Below are positions 8,587 to 19,015 of a stretch of 64,000 nucleotides of DNA, piece after piece. The notes beneath the pieces were generated by a model, which made no database searches, was not told where the DNA came from, and saw only the letters and a program-made list of their open reading frames with translations. The first letter of the stretch is position 1. Every line of letters begins with the position of its first letter. A program made the translations under genes and the position numbers. The DNA is from Clostridia bacterium UC5.1-1D10 (lineage in GTDB: Bacteria > Bacillota > Clostridia > Lachnospirales > Anaerotignaceae). The DNA lies in NCBI GenBank assembly GCA_001304995.1, contig BBZU01000002.1, positions 158,685-222,684 of the forward strand, in the 5' to 3' direction.

Positions 8587-9525
8587 ATGGCGGAGGAAAT
8601 CCGTATTTTGAAAGATTTTATCGAAAAAGAAGTGCCAAAAGCGCCCCCGCTGTATGTGTCCGTCTTTTTGATGACAAAAGCGGCAGAAGGCAAGACTTCA
8701 GCGGCAGAAATCGCGGAAAAACTGGAAATACTGGAAAGTGATGTGCTGAAAGCATGGCGGTATTGGGAGGAACGGGACTATTTCGCAAAAGAAGCGGCGC
8801 AGGTGTCCCAGCCTAAAGCCATCCCCTCAGAACGCCCCCAGTATTCTCCTGCGGAATTGTCCTGTTATCTGAAACGAGAGGACGTGAAACGGCTGTTTCA
8901 GTCTGCTCAGCAGAAATTGGGCAAGACCCTTTCCAGCGGCGATATGGCGACATTGTTCAGCTTTTATGACTGGCTGGGACTGCCTTTGGAAGTCATTGAC
9001 CTGCTCTTGACTTATTGCGTTTCCCGTGGTAAACGGGGGATGCATTATATCGAAAAAGTAGCCATGGGCTGGGCAGAGGAAGGCTTGGATTCTCTGGAAG
9101 CCGTGGAAGAATATTTGCAGATACGCAAGGAGGGCTATGGTGCCATCATGCGGGCCTTCGGCCAGGGAAAACGTCTGCCTGCGCCGGAAGAAGAAACGTA
9201 TATGAAAAAATGGCTGCGGGAGTATAAATTACCTTTGGATGTGGTGATAACGGCATGTGAGCGTACCATTATGCGTACTGGTGGTGTCAGCTTTCTCTAT
9301 GCTGATAAGATTTTGCAGCAGTGGCATCAGGCAGGGGTGAAAAGTCAGGCGGATATTGCCAAGCAGGACGAAGCTTTTGCGGCAAAACGCGCCCAGCAGA
9401 AGTCTTCTGAGCAGCCCAGACAGACAGCACCCCAAAGACAGAACCGTTTTATCAACTACACCCAGCGGGAATGGGACTATAACGAACTGGAACGATTGGA
9501 ACGGGAAAAACAACGAGAATGGTAA
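8587..9525 (+). CDS. DnaD domain replication protein
   Basis: 312 aa. The N-terminal half is a winged-helix region with TSAAEIAEKLEILESDVLKAW (in parts: AAEIAEKL, SDVLKAWRYW). The DnaD C-domain (about 105-170 and again 180-250) includes ATLFSFYDWLGLPLEVI and YGAIMRAFG, a repeated DnaB_2 arrangement. A charged, Gln-rich tail ends in FINYTQREWDYNELE, the YxxxIxxxW-type motif used in DNA binding. Acts in replication restart and helicase loading, together with the DnaC-like ATPase 15 bases downstream. Confidence 0.88.
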   Translation: MAEEIRILKDFIEKEVPKAPPLYVSVFLMTKAAEGKTSAAEIAEKLEILESDVLKAWRYWEERDYFAKEAAQVSQPKAIPSERPQYSPAELSCYLKREDVKRLFQSAQQKLGKTLSSGDMATLFSFYDWLGLPLEVIDLLLTYCVSRGKRGMHYIEKVAMGWAEEGLDSLEAVEEYLQIRKEGYGAIMRAFGQGKRLPAPEEETYMKKWLREYKLPLDVVITACERTIMRTGGVSFLYADKILQQWHQAGVKSQADIAKQDEAFAAKRAQQKSSEQPRQTAPQRQNRFINYTQREWDYNELERLEREKQREW

Positions 9526-9540
9526 GGCAGGTGAGAAATT

Positions 9541-10532
9541 TTGGCAACCAGAACACAGATTTATAAAGAAATCCTGCGGGAATATGACGCTCTGCGGACA
9601 GAACAGGCGGCAAAACTCCGTCAGCGGAAAGAAGAAATCTACCGCCGTTTGCCCCGTGTGCGGGAAATCGACGAAACCCTTTCCATGCTGGGTGTGCAGA
9701 CCGCAAAGCTGGTACTTTTAAAACCCGGTGATATGCAGGATGCCTTGGTGGAAATGCGGGCAAAACAGAAAGAATTGCAGACAGAACGACGGATGTTATT
9801 GGAAAGCATCGGTTTAACGCCAGCGGATATGGAGTTGAAATATGTCTGCGAAACCTGCAAGGATACAGGCTATGTGGATAATGTGCCTTGTACCTGCCTG
9901 AAACAGAAGGTTATGGACAAGCTCTATGACCAGTCCAATGTGCGGGATATTGTGAAAGTGGAAAACTTCGATCATTTTGATGTGCGCCTTTACAGCGAGC
10001 AGGTTTCCAAAAAGAAGGCATTTCTCCCAGAGAAAACGCCATGCAGATTTTGCGTCAGGCGCTGGCTTTTGTGGAAAACTTCGCTGATGGGGGGCAGAAC
10101 CTCCTGCTTTACGGCGCAACAGGCTTAGGGAAAACATTCCTGTGCAGCTGTATCGCCAAAGAACTGTTGGATCAGGGATATGTGGTGCTGTACCTGACGG
10201 CAGGGCAGCTGTTCCGCAAGCTGGAGGAAATCCGCTTTTCCAAGGATGAGGACGGGGAGAAAGAAGAATGGGACAAGGAACTGCTGGAGGCAGACCTGCT
10301 CATCATCGACGACTTGGGTACAGAGTTTGCCACCCTCTTTACAGCGTCGGAACTGTTCCGCCTCATCAATGACCGGAAACTGAAAAACAAATCTGTCATC
10401 ATTTCCACGAACTTAAATCCCGAGGACATCACCAATCAGTATTCAGACCGCATCACTTCCCGGCTGCGGGAATATAAAGTGCTAAAATTCTTCGGGGATG
10501 ATATTCGTGTGGTGAAGAAATTCCGAAAGTGA
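9541..10532 (+). CDS. DnaC-like helicase loader ATPase (frameshifted)
   Basis: About 330 aa read across one missing base. An N-terminal coiled region is followed by a zinc-type segment with CETCKDTGYVDNVPCTC, then the AAA+ domain: GATGLGKT (Walker A), LLIIDDLG (Walker B) and STNLNPED. The first frame runs out after VSKKKAFLP. One extra A in the run 10009-10013 restores KKEGISPRENAMQIL and joins the ATPase frame. TTG 9541 follows a GGTGAG site. The pairing with dnaD supports a role in loading the replicative helicase. Confidence 0.87.
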
Positions 10533-10541
10533 GGGATTGCC

Positions 10542-10808
10542 ATGAAAAGCGAGTTGTGCCAGATTCCCGGTGTGGGGCCGAAAATGGCGTCCTATCTGGA
10601 ACAGCAGGGCATCTATACCCTTGCAGACCTGAAAGGAAAAGAACCTCAGGAAATTTATGAAAAAGATTGTGCCGCTAAAGGATTTCGGGTAGACCCTTGT
10701 GCCCTGTACGTATGGCGGCTGGCGGTCTACTATGCGGAAAACAAGGAGAAAGACCCGGAAAAACTGAAATGGTGGTACTGGAAAGACCACCCATACCCGG
10801 AAAGATAA
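10542..10808 (+). CDS. Helix-hairpin-helix protein (Cdd1-like)
   Basis: 88 aa. LCQIPGVGPKMASYLEQQGI is a helix-hairpin-helix DNA-binding motif. The rest (CAAKGFRVDPCALYVWRLAVYYA and KWWYWKD) resembles the short Cdd1 or 'pathogenicity locus' family seen beside other genes in many Firmicutes. Nine bases separate it from the DnaC-like gene, and it ends at a strong terminator, so it is probably the last gene of that unit. Function beyond likely nucleic-acid contact is unknown. Confidence 0.7.
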   Translation: MKSELCQIPGVGPKMASYLEQQGIYTLADLKGKEPQEIYEKDCAAKGFRVDPCALYVWRLAVYYAENKEKDPEKLKWWYWKDHPYPER

Positions 10809-10811
10809 ACA

Positions 10812-10852
10812 AAAAGTCGTTCTTAGAAAATAAGGACGACTTTTTTTGTCGG
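10812..10852 (+). terminator. Rho-independent terminator
   Basis: AAAGTCGT and ACGACTTT arms with an inner CTTA/TAAG extension, followed by a T run. Located four bases after the Cdd1-like stop. Confidence 0.85.
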
Positions 10853-10932
10853 AAAAACAATACGATAAAGACAGGTTTCGCCAAAAAAAACAGGCATATT
10901 TCCGTAAACTATGGCTATGGAGGGAAAGAGAC

Positions 10933-13321
10933 ATGGAAAAAACGGAAATTTTACTGGAAACGGAACAGAAACTGCCCCCTTTGGGGAAAGCCCTGCGTCC
11001 TGCGCCTGCCCCTAAGGCGAAGCAAAAAACTTCTCTGTCACAGGCGGGAAGATACGGCACATTATGGGCAATGGTATATCTTTGGAGCGGCGGCGAAGTA
11101 TTGCAGATTTTACATCCCCTTGCCATGAGCATATTGACGGTGTTCCTCGGAAGTGGTCGGGTATTCTGGCTGGCATTGTCGGCGGCTGCATTGGGTGGTA
11201 TGGGAAATGGCGCGGTTTTGAAGCATGGAGCGGTGCTTTTGGCGGCAACACTCATTCATTTGACATTGGGACGCTTTGTCACAGCGGAAGAAACCTTGAA
11301 AAAAGCACTGTTGGGTGCTTTTGCCATGGCCTTGGGCGGATGTTTTTACGCCGTGGGGCAAGGCGGACTGACATTTTATTTTGTGGTGGCAGGGGTAGAA
11401 AGCGCTATGGTGCTTGGCATTTCCCTGTTGGTGCAGAAAGGGGCAGGCGTGCTGTTTGTCCCCAAGAGAACGGCAGTGTGGAGCCGAGAGGAAACTTTAT
11501 CGGTGCTTCTGATACTGGGCGGTGCCTGACGGGAGCGGCGCAGATGGAACTGCCTTTTTGCAGGACAGGCTCTTTCCTGTGCTGACGGCGTTGTTTTTGC
11601 TCATTGCCGCATGGCGGGAAGGCGTTGGCGGCGGCGCGGCGGCAGGGGCTCTTATGGGCTTTCTGCTCTTTGCCTGCGGTGTGGGGAATTTGTCCCTGTT
11701 TGCGGTGTTGGCTTTGGGTGGATTGTTGGCAGGATGTTTGAAAGACGTGGGTAGGCTCTTTGCTGGGTTGGCATTCTGGATGACGGCGGTGCTGTTCAGC
11801 TTTTACGGTGAGCCTGTTTTTGCCAACAAGGAGCAGCTTCTTTGGCTGGGTGTTGGTGCCTTGCTGTTTTTGTTCTTGCCCCAAAAGATACTGGCAGGGG
11901 CTGGGGGACTTTGGCAGGCAAATCAGGCAAAAGACCGCTATACCCAGATGCGGGAAATGGCGGAGGAACGTCTGAGGGGGTTCGGAAAGGCTTTTCATGG
12001 TCTGGCAAAGGTCTTTGGCGGCGAAGAAGAATTGAGGAGACAGGAGATTTCCGCGCTGGTGGATACAGTGGCGGAGAAAGTCTGCCAAAGCTGCGGCATG
12101 GCGCACTATTGCTGGGATGAGGAGGTATATCGTACTTACAGCATGACATTTTCTGCTCTGTCCTGCTGTGATGGGGCGGGACGGGTCACCACGGAACAGC
12201 TTCCGCCGTGGTTTCAGGAAATGTGCCCTCGAAAAGAAGCCTTTGCCCAAACGGTATGTACCGTTTATGAACGATACCGTCAAGACTTAGTCTGGGCAGG
12301 CAGATTGCAGGAGTGCCGGAATCTGGTGGGACAGCAGTTGGATGCTGTGGGCGGTATTCTGGAGGAACTAACAGGACAAATGAATACAGGATGTATCATT
12401 CTGGAAAATTTGCAGGAAAGCCTGACCCTTGCCCTGCGGAAAGCAGGTATCCGGGTGCGGGAAGTACAGGTCACCGAGGAGAAAGGCGGCAGAGGCAAAC
12501 AAGTGCGGCTGGTGGTGCGAGGATGCAACGGCAGAGGCATTTGCCGGGAAACCATCCTGCCGGTGGTGCGCAAGACGCTGGGACGGCAAATGGAACAGGT
12601 GGATGAAAATGTGTGCCATCTGGAAGGGGAAGGCTGTGTGCTGACATTTGTGGAAGCCCCTGTCTTTGCTTTGACGGCGGCAACGGCTTTTGCGGCAGGA
12701 GAAATGGGCAAGCCCTGCGGCGACGCTTCTTCTTTTCTGGAAAGCGAAAGAGGGACTGCTCTTTTGGCGGTGTCTGACGGCATGGGCACAGGAGAAAAAG
12801 CGGCGGCGGAAAGCAAGGCTGCCATTGAACTTTTGGAACAGTTTGCGGCAGCTGGATTTTCCAGAGAATTGGCGGTACAGCTCATCAATTCCGCTTTGCT
12901 TTTGCGGCGCGCTGAGGAAAATTATGCCACACTGGATATTTGCAGCATTGACCTCTACGACGGACAGGCGGAGTTTATCAAGCTAGGAGCGGTGGCTTCT
13001 TTTATTTGCCGAGGAAATCGGGTTATTTCTGTTTATGCTCATACTTTGCCTGCGGGAATACTGGAACAGGTGCGTGTGGAGAAAAACGATATGCGTCTGA
13101 AAGATGGGGACTTGATTCTGCTTTTGACAGACGGCATCACCGATGCCTTTGGAGGAGAGCGGCAGACAGCCCAATGGCTGGAGGAGAAATTTTTGCCCCA
13201 GAGCTTTGCAAATCCCCAGGACGCAGCGGATTTTATATTACAGGCGGCGCAGGAGCATTGCCAGAAAGAGCCGGATGACATGACGGTGCAGGCGGCAAGA
13301 TTCTGGAAAAAAATTGCGTGA
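10933..13321 (+). CDS. spoIIE: Stage II sporulation protein E phosphatase (two frameshifts)
   Basis: About 796 aa when two missing bases are restored. SpoIIE dephosphorylates SpoIIAA in the forespore and so switches on sigma-F. Residues about 45-340 hold around ten membrane helices. A central cytoplasmic region with CQSCGMAHYCW follows, then the PP2C domain: SDGMGTGEKA, LLLTDGITDAF and PDDMTVQA. The break lies at 11525-11559. One base added at 11525-11526 (GCC to GCCC) gives GALTGAAQMELPF, and one T added to the run 11555-11559 gives FLQDRLFPVL. ATG 10933 has GGAGGG upstream. An in-frame TTG at 10846 lies inside the terminator region and is rejected. Confidence 0.88.
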
Positions 13322-13322
13322 G

Positions 13323-13363
13323 AAAAGGCGTGGAATCACAGACTGTGGTTTTGCGCCTTTTTT
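13323..13363 (+). terminator. Rho-independent terminator after spoIIE
   Basis: AAAAGGCG (13323-13330) pairs with CGCCTTTT (13354-13361), with an inner CACAG/CTGTG helix and a T run. Confidence 0.75.
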
Positions 13364-13425
13364 GGATTTTCATTGACGGCAGGACGGTTTTCGTGTAAAG
13401 TTTTCACAGAAAGGCGGCGAGGAAT

Positions 13426-14799
13426 ATGCTGGAACAGGTGCAGCGTACCATAGAAGAATATCATATGGCAAAAGGCGGCAGACTCATTGTAGGTCTGTCC
13501 GGCGGTGCAGACTCCGTATGCCTGCTTCATGTGTTGCGGCAGTTGGTGCCTCGGTATGGATGGGATTTACAGGCAGTCCACATTCATCATGGACTGCGGG
13601 GAGAAGAAGCAGACAGAGATGCGGCTTTTGCCATGAACTTTGCCCAATCCCTTGGGGTGCCTTGTCAGGTGGTTTCTTTCGATGTGGCGGCAGAAGCCAG
13701 AAAACAGGGCAGAAGCACCGAAGAAATGGGCAGAATTCTGCGGTATGAAACCTTTGCGAAGCTGGCAGGAGAAAATGGGAAGATCGCCGTTGCTCATCAT
13801 GCCAACGATCAGGCGGAGACTTTGCTCATGCGTCTTTGCAGAGGTACGGGACTTCTTGGTTTAACAGGCATGGCTCCTGTGCGAGGGAACATCATCCGCC
13901 CACTGCTTTTTTGCAGCCGAAAAGAAATCGAAGCCTACTGCAAAGAAAATAGGCTCATGTATCAGGAGGACAGCACCAACAAAGACACAGCATATACCAG
14001 AAACAAAATCCGCCATGAGGCATTGCCTTTGCTGGAGGAAGTCCACAGCGGCAGTACGGCACATCTGGCGGAAACGGCAACACTTCTGGCGGCAGACAGT
14101 GACTTTCTGGAACAGGCGGCAAAGGCAGCTTACGAAGAAACAAAGTTGAACGAAAATCCCGTCAAGTTGTCCTGTGAGAAACTTTTTGCTCTCCATCGGG
14201 CTTTGCGGATGCGTGTTCTACGGTATGCCATGGCGGATACGCTGGGCAGCAGCAAGAATATTTCCCATGTGCATTTGCAGGATGTGGAAAGTCTGCTTGC
14301 AAAACAGAGCGGCACTTCTGTAAAAACAGCAGGAGGACTTGTGGTATATCGGCAGTATGACAGGATGATTTTTGGCAGAGAGGAAAAGAAGCAGGCAGGA
14401 TTTTCCTATGATATCCCTTTGGGGACGGACGTTTTTGTGCAGGAGGCGGAGCTTTTGGTGGAAAGCGGCGCTTTTTCAGGAAAAAGGGAAGAAATTCCCC
14501 TGGATGGCTGTACGAACGTCTTTGATTATGATAAAATAACACAGGACTTGTGCTGCCGTACCCGAAAAGCAGGGGATCAGATCACTCTGCCCGGCGGCAC
14601 CAAAAAACTGAAATCGTTTTTCATCGACGAGAAGATCCCGGCGGATGTAAGGGGCAGTATCCCCCTCATTGCCTGCGGCAGGGACATCGTCTGGATTTAC
14701 GGCGGACGGACATCGGCAAAGTTTGCTCCTGACGCCCAAACAACACAATATGTAAGGATTCGAATTACGGAGGCTCGGCAAAATGAAAGAAAGAATTGA
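13426..14799 (+). CDS. tilS: tRNA(Ile)-lysidine synthetase
   Basis: 457 aa. Attaches lysine to C34 of tRNA-Ile(CAU), changing its codon and amino-acid identity. VGLSGGADSVCLLHVL (around residues 22-37) is the PP-loop ATP-binding site. IHHGLRGEEAD, VAHHANDQAET and RNKIRHEALPLLEE are further TilS signatures. The C-terminal domain ends with GGRTSAKFAPD. The ribosome site is GCGAGGA. The 3' end overlaps hpt by 17 bases, the usual arrangement in Firmicutes. Confidence 0.94.
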   Translation: MLEQVQRTIEEYHMAKGGRLIVGLSGGADSVCLLHVLRQLVPRYGWDLQAVHIHHGLRGEEADRDAAFAMNFAQSLGVPCQVVSFDVAAEARKQGRSTEEMGRILRYETFAKLAGENGKIAVAHHANDQAETLLMRLCRGTGLLGLTGMAPVRGNIIRPLLFCSRKEIEAYCKENRLMYQEDSTNKDTAYTRNKIRHEALPLLEEVHSGSTAHLAETATLLAADSDFLEQAAKAAYEETKLNENPVKLSCEKLFALHRALRMRVLRYAMADTLGSSKNISHVHLQDVESLLAKQSGTSVKTAGGLVVYRQYDRMIFGREEKKQAGFSYDIPLGTDVFVQEAELLVESGAFSGKREEIPLDGCTNVFDYDKITQDLCCRTRKAGDQITLPGGTKKLKSFFIDEKIPADVRGSIPLIACGRDIVWIYGGRTSAKFAPDAQTTQYVRIRITEARQNERKN

Positions 14800-15313
14800 A
14801 GTCATGTTCACAGCGGAAGAAATCACCAAACGTCTGGAAGAAATCGCTCAGGAAGTGTACGAAGAATTCGGCGATGAACAGGTGGAAATGGTATGCGTCC
14901 TCAAAGGCGGCGTTGTGACACTGGTAGAATTGGCAAAGAAAATGAAAATGCCTGTTACCATGAACTTTATGGATGTATCCAGCTACGGCGATGGCACAGA
15001 AAGCAGCGGTCATATCAAGATCCTGCGTGACCTGGATGAAGACATCACAGGCAAAAACGTACTGCTGGTAGAAGACATCATCGACAGCGGCAGAACACTG
15101 AGCAAACTGCGCACACTGCTGATCCAGAGAAATCCTAAGAAACTGAAACTCTGCACACTGCTGGACAAACCTGATCGTCGTGTGACAGAAGTTCCTGTGG
15201 ATTATGTGGGCTTCACCATCCCCGATGCTTTCGTTGTGGGCTATGGTCTGGACTATGCACAGAAATACAGAAACCTGGACTATGTAGGCGTGGTACATTT
15301 CGAAGAAGAATAA
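14783..15313 (+). CDS. hpt: Hypoxanthine phosphoribosyltransferase
   Basis: 176 aa. Salvages hypoxanthine (and guanine) to IMP/GMP with PRPP. VLLVEDIIDSGRTL is the PRPP-binding loop, VCVLKGG the N-terminal phosphate loop, and VVGYGLDYAQKYRNL the C-terminal family signature. It starts inside the tilS coding end and is followed by a terminator, so ftsH is separately promoted. Confidence 0.95.
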   Translation: MKERIEVMFTAEEITKRLEEIAQEVYEEFGDEQVEMVCVLKGGVVTLVELAKKMKMPVTMNFMDVSSYGDGTESSGHIKILRDLDEDITGKNVLLVEDIIDSGRTLSKLRTLLIQRNPKKLKLCTLLDKPDRRVTEVPVDYVGFTIPDAFVVGYGLDYAQKYRNLDYVGVVHFEEE

Positions 15314-15323
15314 TCAAAACCAA

Positions 15324-15370
15324 AAAAGCGCGGACATTTCTGTCAGAAAGGCGGAATTTCCGTGCTTTTC
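15324..15370 (+). terminator. Rho-independent terminator after hpt
   Basis: AAAAGCGCGGA (15324-15334) against TCCGTGCTTTT (15359-15369), closing with one G-T pair. The rest of the hpt-ftsH gap holds only the ftsH promoter. Confidence 0.65.
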
Positions 15371-15477
15371 TATTTGGTCTGAAAAGGCAGTTTCTCATGG
15401 AATTTTAAGAAAAGGCGGTTTTTGGATACACACAGGAAAAATCGGCTTTTTTTACGAATTCTTTCCGAAAAGGAACG

Positions 15478-15506
15478 TTGCCTTTTGAGAAAAGATGTGA
15501 TAGAAT
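15478..15506 (+). promoter_or_regulatory. Sigma-A promoter of ftsH
   Basis: TTGCCT (15478-15483), 17-base spacer, TAGAAT (15501-15506), 70 bases before the ftsH start. Confidence 0.55.
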
Positions 15507-15575
15507 TATAAATTGATATGCTGGATAATTTGGACAGCGTCAACAAAAAAATTAAGCATTTTAGGAGGGAAGCCT

Positions 15576-17531
15576 TTGAAAAAATATTGGCAGTCGGCAG
15601 GCTTATATGTGTTGATTTTTGTAATCATCCTAGCTGCTTTGGCCTTCAGCGGCAAAGGACTGATGCAGCCTGCGGAAGAAATGAAGGTCTATAATTACAG
15701 TGATTTGATTAATGAATTGGATCAGGATAATGTGAAGACCATTGAGGTCACCAAGAGCAAAGAAGTATCCAACTATGGCACCGCAACAGCTGTGCTGGAT
15801 GACGGCACAAAGATGACAGTGAATGTGCCCAGTGTGGATGTGCTTATGGAACAGGTGAGCCAGATGCCTGCGGAGGGCAGTGACATTCAGATTGTGACAC
15901 CCAACGCACCCAGCAATATGCTTTCTGCAATCCTGCCTTCTTTGATTATGATGATCGTCATGGTAGTGCTCTTTGTGGTGCTCATGGGCAGAATGCAGGG
16001 GGGCGGCGGCAAAATGGCCTCCTTCGGCAAAAGCAAAGCCAAAATGAGCGGCGTAGACGACAAAAACAAAGTGACATTTGACAATGTAGCTGGTTGTGAC
16101 GAAGAAAAAGCCGAACTGGAAGAACTGGTGCAGTTCCTCCGCAACCCTAAGAAATTTACAGACCTGGGCGCAAGAATCCCCAAAGGCGTTTTGCTGGTGG
16201 GCCCTCCGGGTACTGGTAAAACACTGCTGGCAAAAGCAGTTGCAGGGGAAGCAGGCGTGCCTTTCTTCTCCATTTCCGGTTCCGACTTCGTAGAAATGTT
16301 CGTCGGCGTGGGTGCATCCCGTGTCCGTGACTTGTTCGATCAGGCGAAGAAAAATTCTCCCAGTATCGTGTTCATCGACGAAATCGACGCCGTTGGTCGT
16401 CGCAGAGGCGCAGGTCTTGGCGGCGGTCACGACGAAAGAGAACAGACACTGAACCAGTTGCTGGTAGAAATGGACGGTTTCGGCATCAACGAAAGCGTTA
16501 TCATCATCGCTGCGACCAACCGTGCGGATATTCTTGACCCTGCGCTGCTGCGTCCCGGCCGTTTCGACCGTCAGGTTTATGTTGGCCGTCCCGACGTAAA
16601 GGGCAGAGAAGCCATTTTGCGTGTACATTCCAAAGGCAAACCTTTGGCACCTGAAGTTGATCTGAAAGTTGTGGCACAGACCACAGCAGGCTTTACCGGT
16701 GCGGATCTGGCAAACCTTTTGAATGAAGCGGCACTGCTTTCCGCCAGAGACGGCAAGAAAGCCATCGACATGGAATCTTTGCAGAAAGCCCTCATCAAAA
16801 TCGGTGTGGGTACCGAAAAGAAAACAAGAGTCATTTCCGAAAAAGAAAAATATATCACTGCATACCACGAAAGCGGTCATGCGATCCTGTTCGAAGTTCT
16901 CAGCGAACTGGATCCTGTCCACAGCATTTCCATCATTCCCACAGGTATGGCTGGCGGTTACACCATGCCACTGCCCGGTGAGGATAAGATGTATATGACA
17001 AAGCTGTATATGGAACAGGAAATCGTCAGTCTGCTGGGCGGACGTGCGGCAGAAGCTCTGGTCATCAAAGATGTGACCACAGGCGCTTCCAACGACATCG
17101 AACGTGCAACCGCCATGGCAAGAGGCATGGTAACTCGTTACGGTATGAGTGAGATTCTGGGCCCCATCCAGTTTGGGGAAGACAGCAACGAAGTATTCAT
17201 CGGCAGAGATTGGGGTCACACCCGCAACTACGGTGAAGCCGTTGCCACCACCATCGACGAAGAAGTCAAACGCATCGTCATGGGGGCTTATAACGAAGCC
17301 ATCTGCATTTTGCAGGAAAACATGGAAGTACTCCATGCCTCCGCAAAACTGCTGGTAGAAAAAGAAAAAGTAACCGGCGACGAATTCCGCAAACTCTTTG
17401 ATGCGGATGTCAGAGCGGAAATTCTGGGTCTGGCAAACCAGACAGAAGAACCAATCGATGCGGAAGCAACAGAAACAACAAATGAAACCACATCTGCTGC
17501 GGCAGAGGAAGATACAACCACACAAGCGTAA
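15576..17531 (+). CDS. ftsH: ATP-dependent zinc metalloprotease FtsH
   Basis: 651 aa. A membrane-bound hexameric protease that degrades misfolded and regulatory membrane proteins. Two N-terminal membrane helices (about residues 9-25 and 110-135) flank an extracellular domain. The AAA+ module has GPPGTGKT and FIDEIDAVG, the second region of homology reads [20 protein letters not shown], and the peptidase zinc site is HESGH. The tail is Glu/Thr-rich. TTG 15576 is chosen because AGGAGGG is correctly spaced and the protein then starts KKYWQSAG. Upstream in-frame codons lack a ribosome site. Confidence 0.96.
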   Translation: MKKYWQSAGLYVLIFVIILAALAFSGKGLMQPAEEMKVYNYSDLINELDQDNVKTIEVTKSKEVSNYGTATAVLDDGTKMTVNVPSVDVLMEQVSQMPAEGSDIQIVTPNAPSNMLSAILPSLIMMIVMVVLFVVLMGRMQGGGGKMASFGKSKAKMSGVDDKNKVTFDNVAGCDEEKAELEELVQFLRNPKKFTDLGARIPKGVLLVGPPGTGKTLLAKAVAGEAGVPFFSISGSDFVEMFVGVGASRVRDLFDQAKKNSPSIVFIDEIDAVGRRRGAGLGGGHDEREQTLNQLLVEMDGFGINESVIIIAATNRADILDPALLRPGRFDRQVYVGRPDVKGREAILRVHSKGKPLAPEVDLKVVAQTTAGFTGADLANLLNEAALLSARDGKKAIDMESLQKALIKIGVGTEKKTRVISEKEKYITAYHESGHAILFEVLSELDPVHSISIIPTGMAGGYTMPLPGEDKMYMTKLYMEQEIVSLLGGRAAEALVIKDVTTGASNDIERATAMARGMVTRYGMSEILGPIQFGEDSNEVFIGRDWGHTRNYGEAVATTIDEEVKRIVMGAYNEAICILQENMEVLHASAKLLVEKEKVTGDEFRKLFDADVRAEILGLANQTEEPIDAEATETTNETTSAAAEEDTTTQA

Positions 17532-17548
17532 GAAAGGGGATTTTTGCA

Positions 17549-17950
17549 ATGGAATTTAACAACATCGTACCCGGCATGACCTATGAAAGAGAATACATCG
17601 TGGAAGAAAGCGATACAGCTTCTCATTTCGGCAATGACAAAGTGCCTGTATTTGCTTCTCCCAAGCTGCTGAGCTGGATCGAAGGCACAGCAATCGGCAC
17701 AGTAGCACCTTTCCTGCCTGATGGCTGGGAAACAGTTGGCACAACTTTTGATTTCAAACATCTGGCAGCAACACCTGTGGGCATGAAAGTACGCGTGGTT
17801 ACAGAACTGACAGAAGTAAACGGCAAACTGCTGACATTCGCTGTAAAAGCTTATGATGAAGTAGACAAAATCTGTGAAGGCACACATGGCCGTGCTATCA
17901 TCGATCTGAAAAAATTCCTGAGCCGTGTAAACGAAAAAGGAAAAAAATAA
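17549..17950 (+). CDS. Hotdog-fold thioesterase (FlK-like)
   Basis: 133 aa. Pattern: VPGMTYEREYIV, then VPVFASPKLLSWIEGTAIG, then TVGTTFDFKHLAATPVGM. This is the single-domain hotdog thioesterase group that includes fluoroacetyl-CoA thioesterase FlK and related housekeeping proteins. Likely hydrolyses a small acyl-CoA. The conserved Glu in WIEGTA and the His in DFKHLAATP are the probable catalytic residues. It follows ftsH by 17 bases and may be co-transcribed. The substrate is unknown. Confidence 0.75.
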   Translation: MEFNNIVPGMTYEREYIVEESDTASHFGNDKVPVFASPKLLSWIEGTAIGTVAPFLPDGWETVGTTFDFKHLAATPVGMKVRVVTELTEVNGKLLTFAVKAYDEVDKICEGTHGRAIIDLKKFLSRVNEKGKK

Positions 17951-17977
17951 TTGTCATCCAATAATATGACACAATCA

Positions 17978-18004
17978 ACGTCAGGAGGAACCCCCTCCTG
18001 ACGT
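17978..18004 (+). terminator. Perfect 11-bp inverted repeat after the thioesterase, possible terminator
   Basis: ACGTCAGGAGG pairs with CCTCCTGACGT around a five-base loop. Only two T follow, so it may act as a transcript-end stabiliser rather than an intrinsic terminator. Confidence 0.5.
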
Positions 18005-18046
18005 TTGCAGTTACGGCAGTTTTACAGCCGGAAAGGAGGCATGGAT

Positions 18047-19015
18047 ATGTATCGTATTTTGGAATTGCTCCGGCGACAGGAAGGGTTCCTTTCGGGGGAG
18101 GACATCGGCAGAGAGCTTTCCATCACCCGTGCGGCAGTGTGGAAAGGCATCAAAAAGCTCCGGGAAGAGGGCTACGAGATTGAAGCGGTGACAAATCGGG
18201 GATATCGGCTCACCAATCCCGAAACCATGTACAACAAACGAGAACTGGAACAGGGACTGAAAACGAAAACCATGGGACAGTCCATTTATTTCTATGAGGA
18301 AACAGACACCACAAATAACCGTGCCAGAGAACTGGCTCTGGAAGGTGCGCCGGAAGGCACCTTGGTGGTGGCGGAAAAACAAACAGCCGGACGTGGCAGA
18401 CGGGGGAAAGTGTGGGAATCCCCTCTGGGCACAGGGATATGGATGAGTCTGGTGCTGCGTCCACAGATCATGCCTGCGGAGGCATCTGTGTTGACCCTTT
18501 TGTGTGGACTGGCAACGGCAGAGGCCATCAAAGCGGAAACAGGCCTTTCTGCTGGCATCAAATGGCCCAATGATATTCTCATCAACGGCAAGAAGGCTGT
18601 TGGGATTTTAACGGAAATGGATTGCGAAATGAGTGAAGTGCATTTTGTCATCCCCGGTATCGGCATTAACGTGAACACGGCATCTTTTCCGCCGGAAATC
18701 GCGGATATTGCTACCAGTCTGTATCTGGAGTGCGGTAAGACTGTTTCTCGCCGCCGTTTGGTGCATAAAGTGCTGGAGCGGCTGGAGGAGCATTATGAGA
18801 CTTTCCTGCGGACAGGCAGCTTTACAGCCATGCTGGAGGATTATCGGAAACACTGCATCACATTGGGTAAGGAAGTCCATGTGCTGGGCAGAGAGCCGTT
18901 TTTCGCTGAGGCTTTAGACATTACACCGGAAGGAGAACTGCTGGTGCGTCGGGCGGATAACGGGAAAGAAGAAGTGGTATTTTCAGGAGAAGTGTCCATT
19001 CGAGGAGTGATTTAA
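18047..19015 (+). CDS. birA: Bifunctional biotin ligase and biotin operon repressor BirA
   Basis: 322 aa. The N-terminal winged HTH (about 1-60; FLSGEDIGRELSITRAAVWK) makes this the regulatory class. The ligase domain has GRGRRGKVWESP (biotinyl-AMP binding), IKWPNDILINGKKAVGIL and the C-terminal SH3-like domain. ATG 18047 is eight bases after AAAGGAGG; ATG 18041 is too close. Its presumed operator lies in this window ahead of bioY (49026-49060). The stop overlaps the next gene by one base. Confidence 0.94.
   Translation: MYRILELLRRQEGFLSGEDIGRELSITRAAVWKGIKKLREEGYEIEAVTNRGYRLTNPETMYNKRELEQGLKTKTMGQSIYFYEETDTTNNRARELALEGAPEGTLVVAEKQTAGRGRRGKVWESPLGTGIWMSLVLRPQIMPAEASVLTLLCGLATAEAIKAETGLSAGIKWPNDILINGKKAVGILTEMDCEMSEVHFVIPGIGINVNTASFPPEIADIATSLYLECGKTVSRRRLVHKVLERLEEHYETFLRTGSFTAMLEDYRKHCITLGKEVHVLGREPFFAEALDITPEGELLVRRADNGKEEVVFSGEVSIRGVI

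Noticed and set aside
10846..10932. Upstream extension of spoIIE
   Set aside because: It begins inside the terminator hairpin. ATG 10933 has the proper ribosome site.
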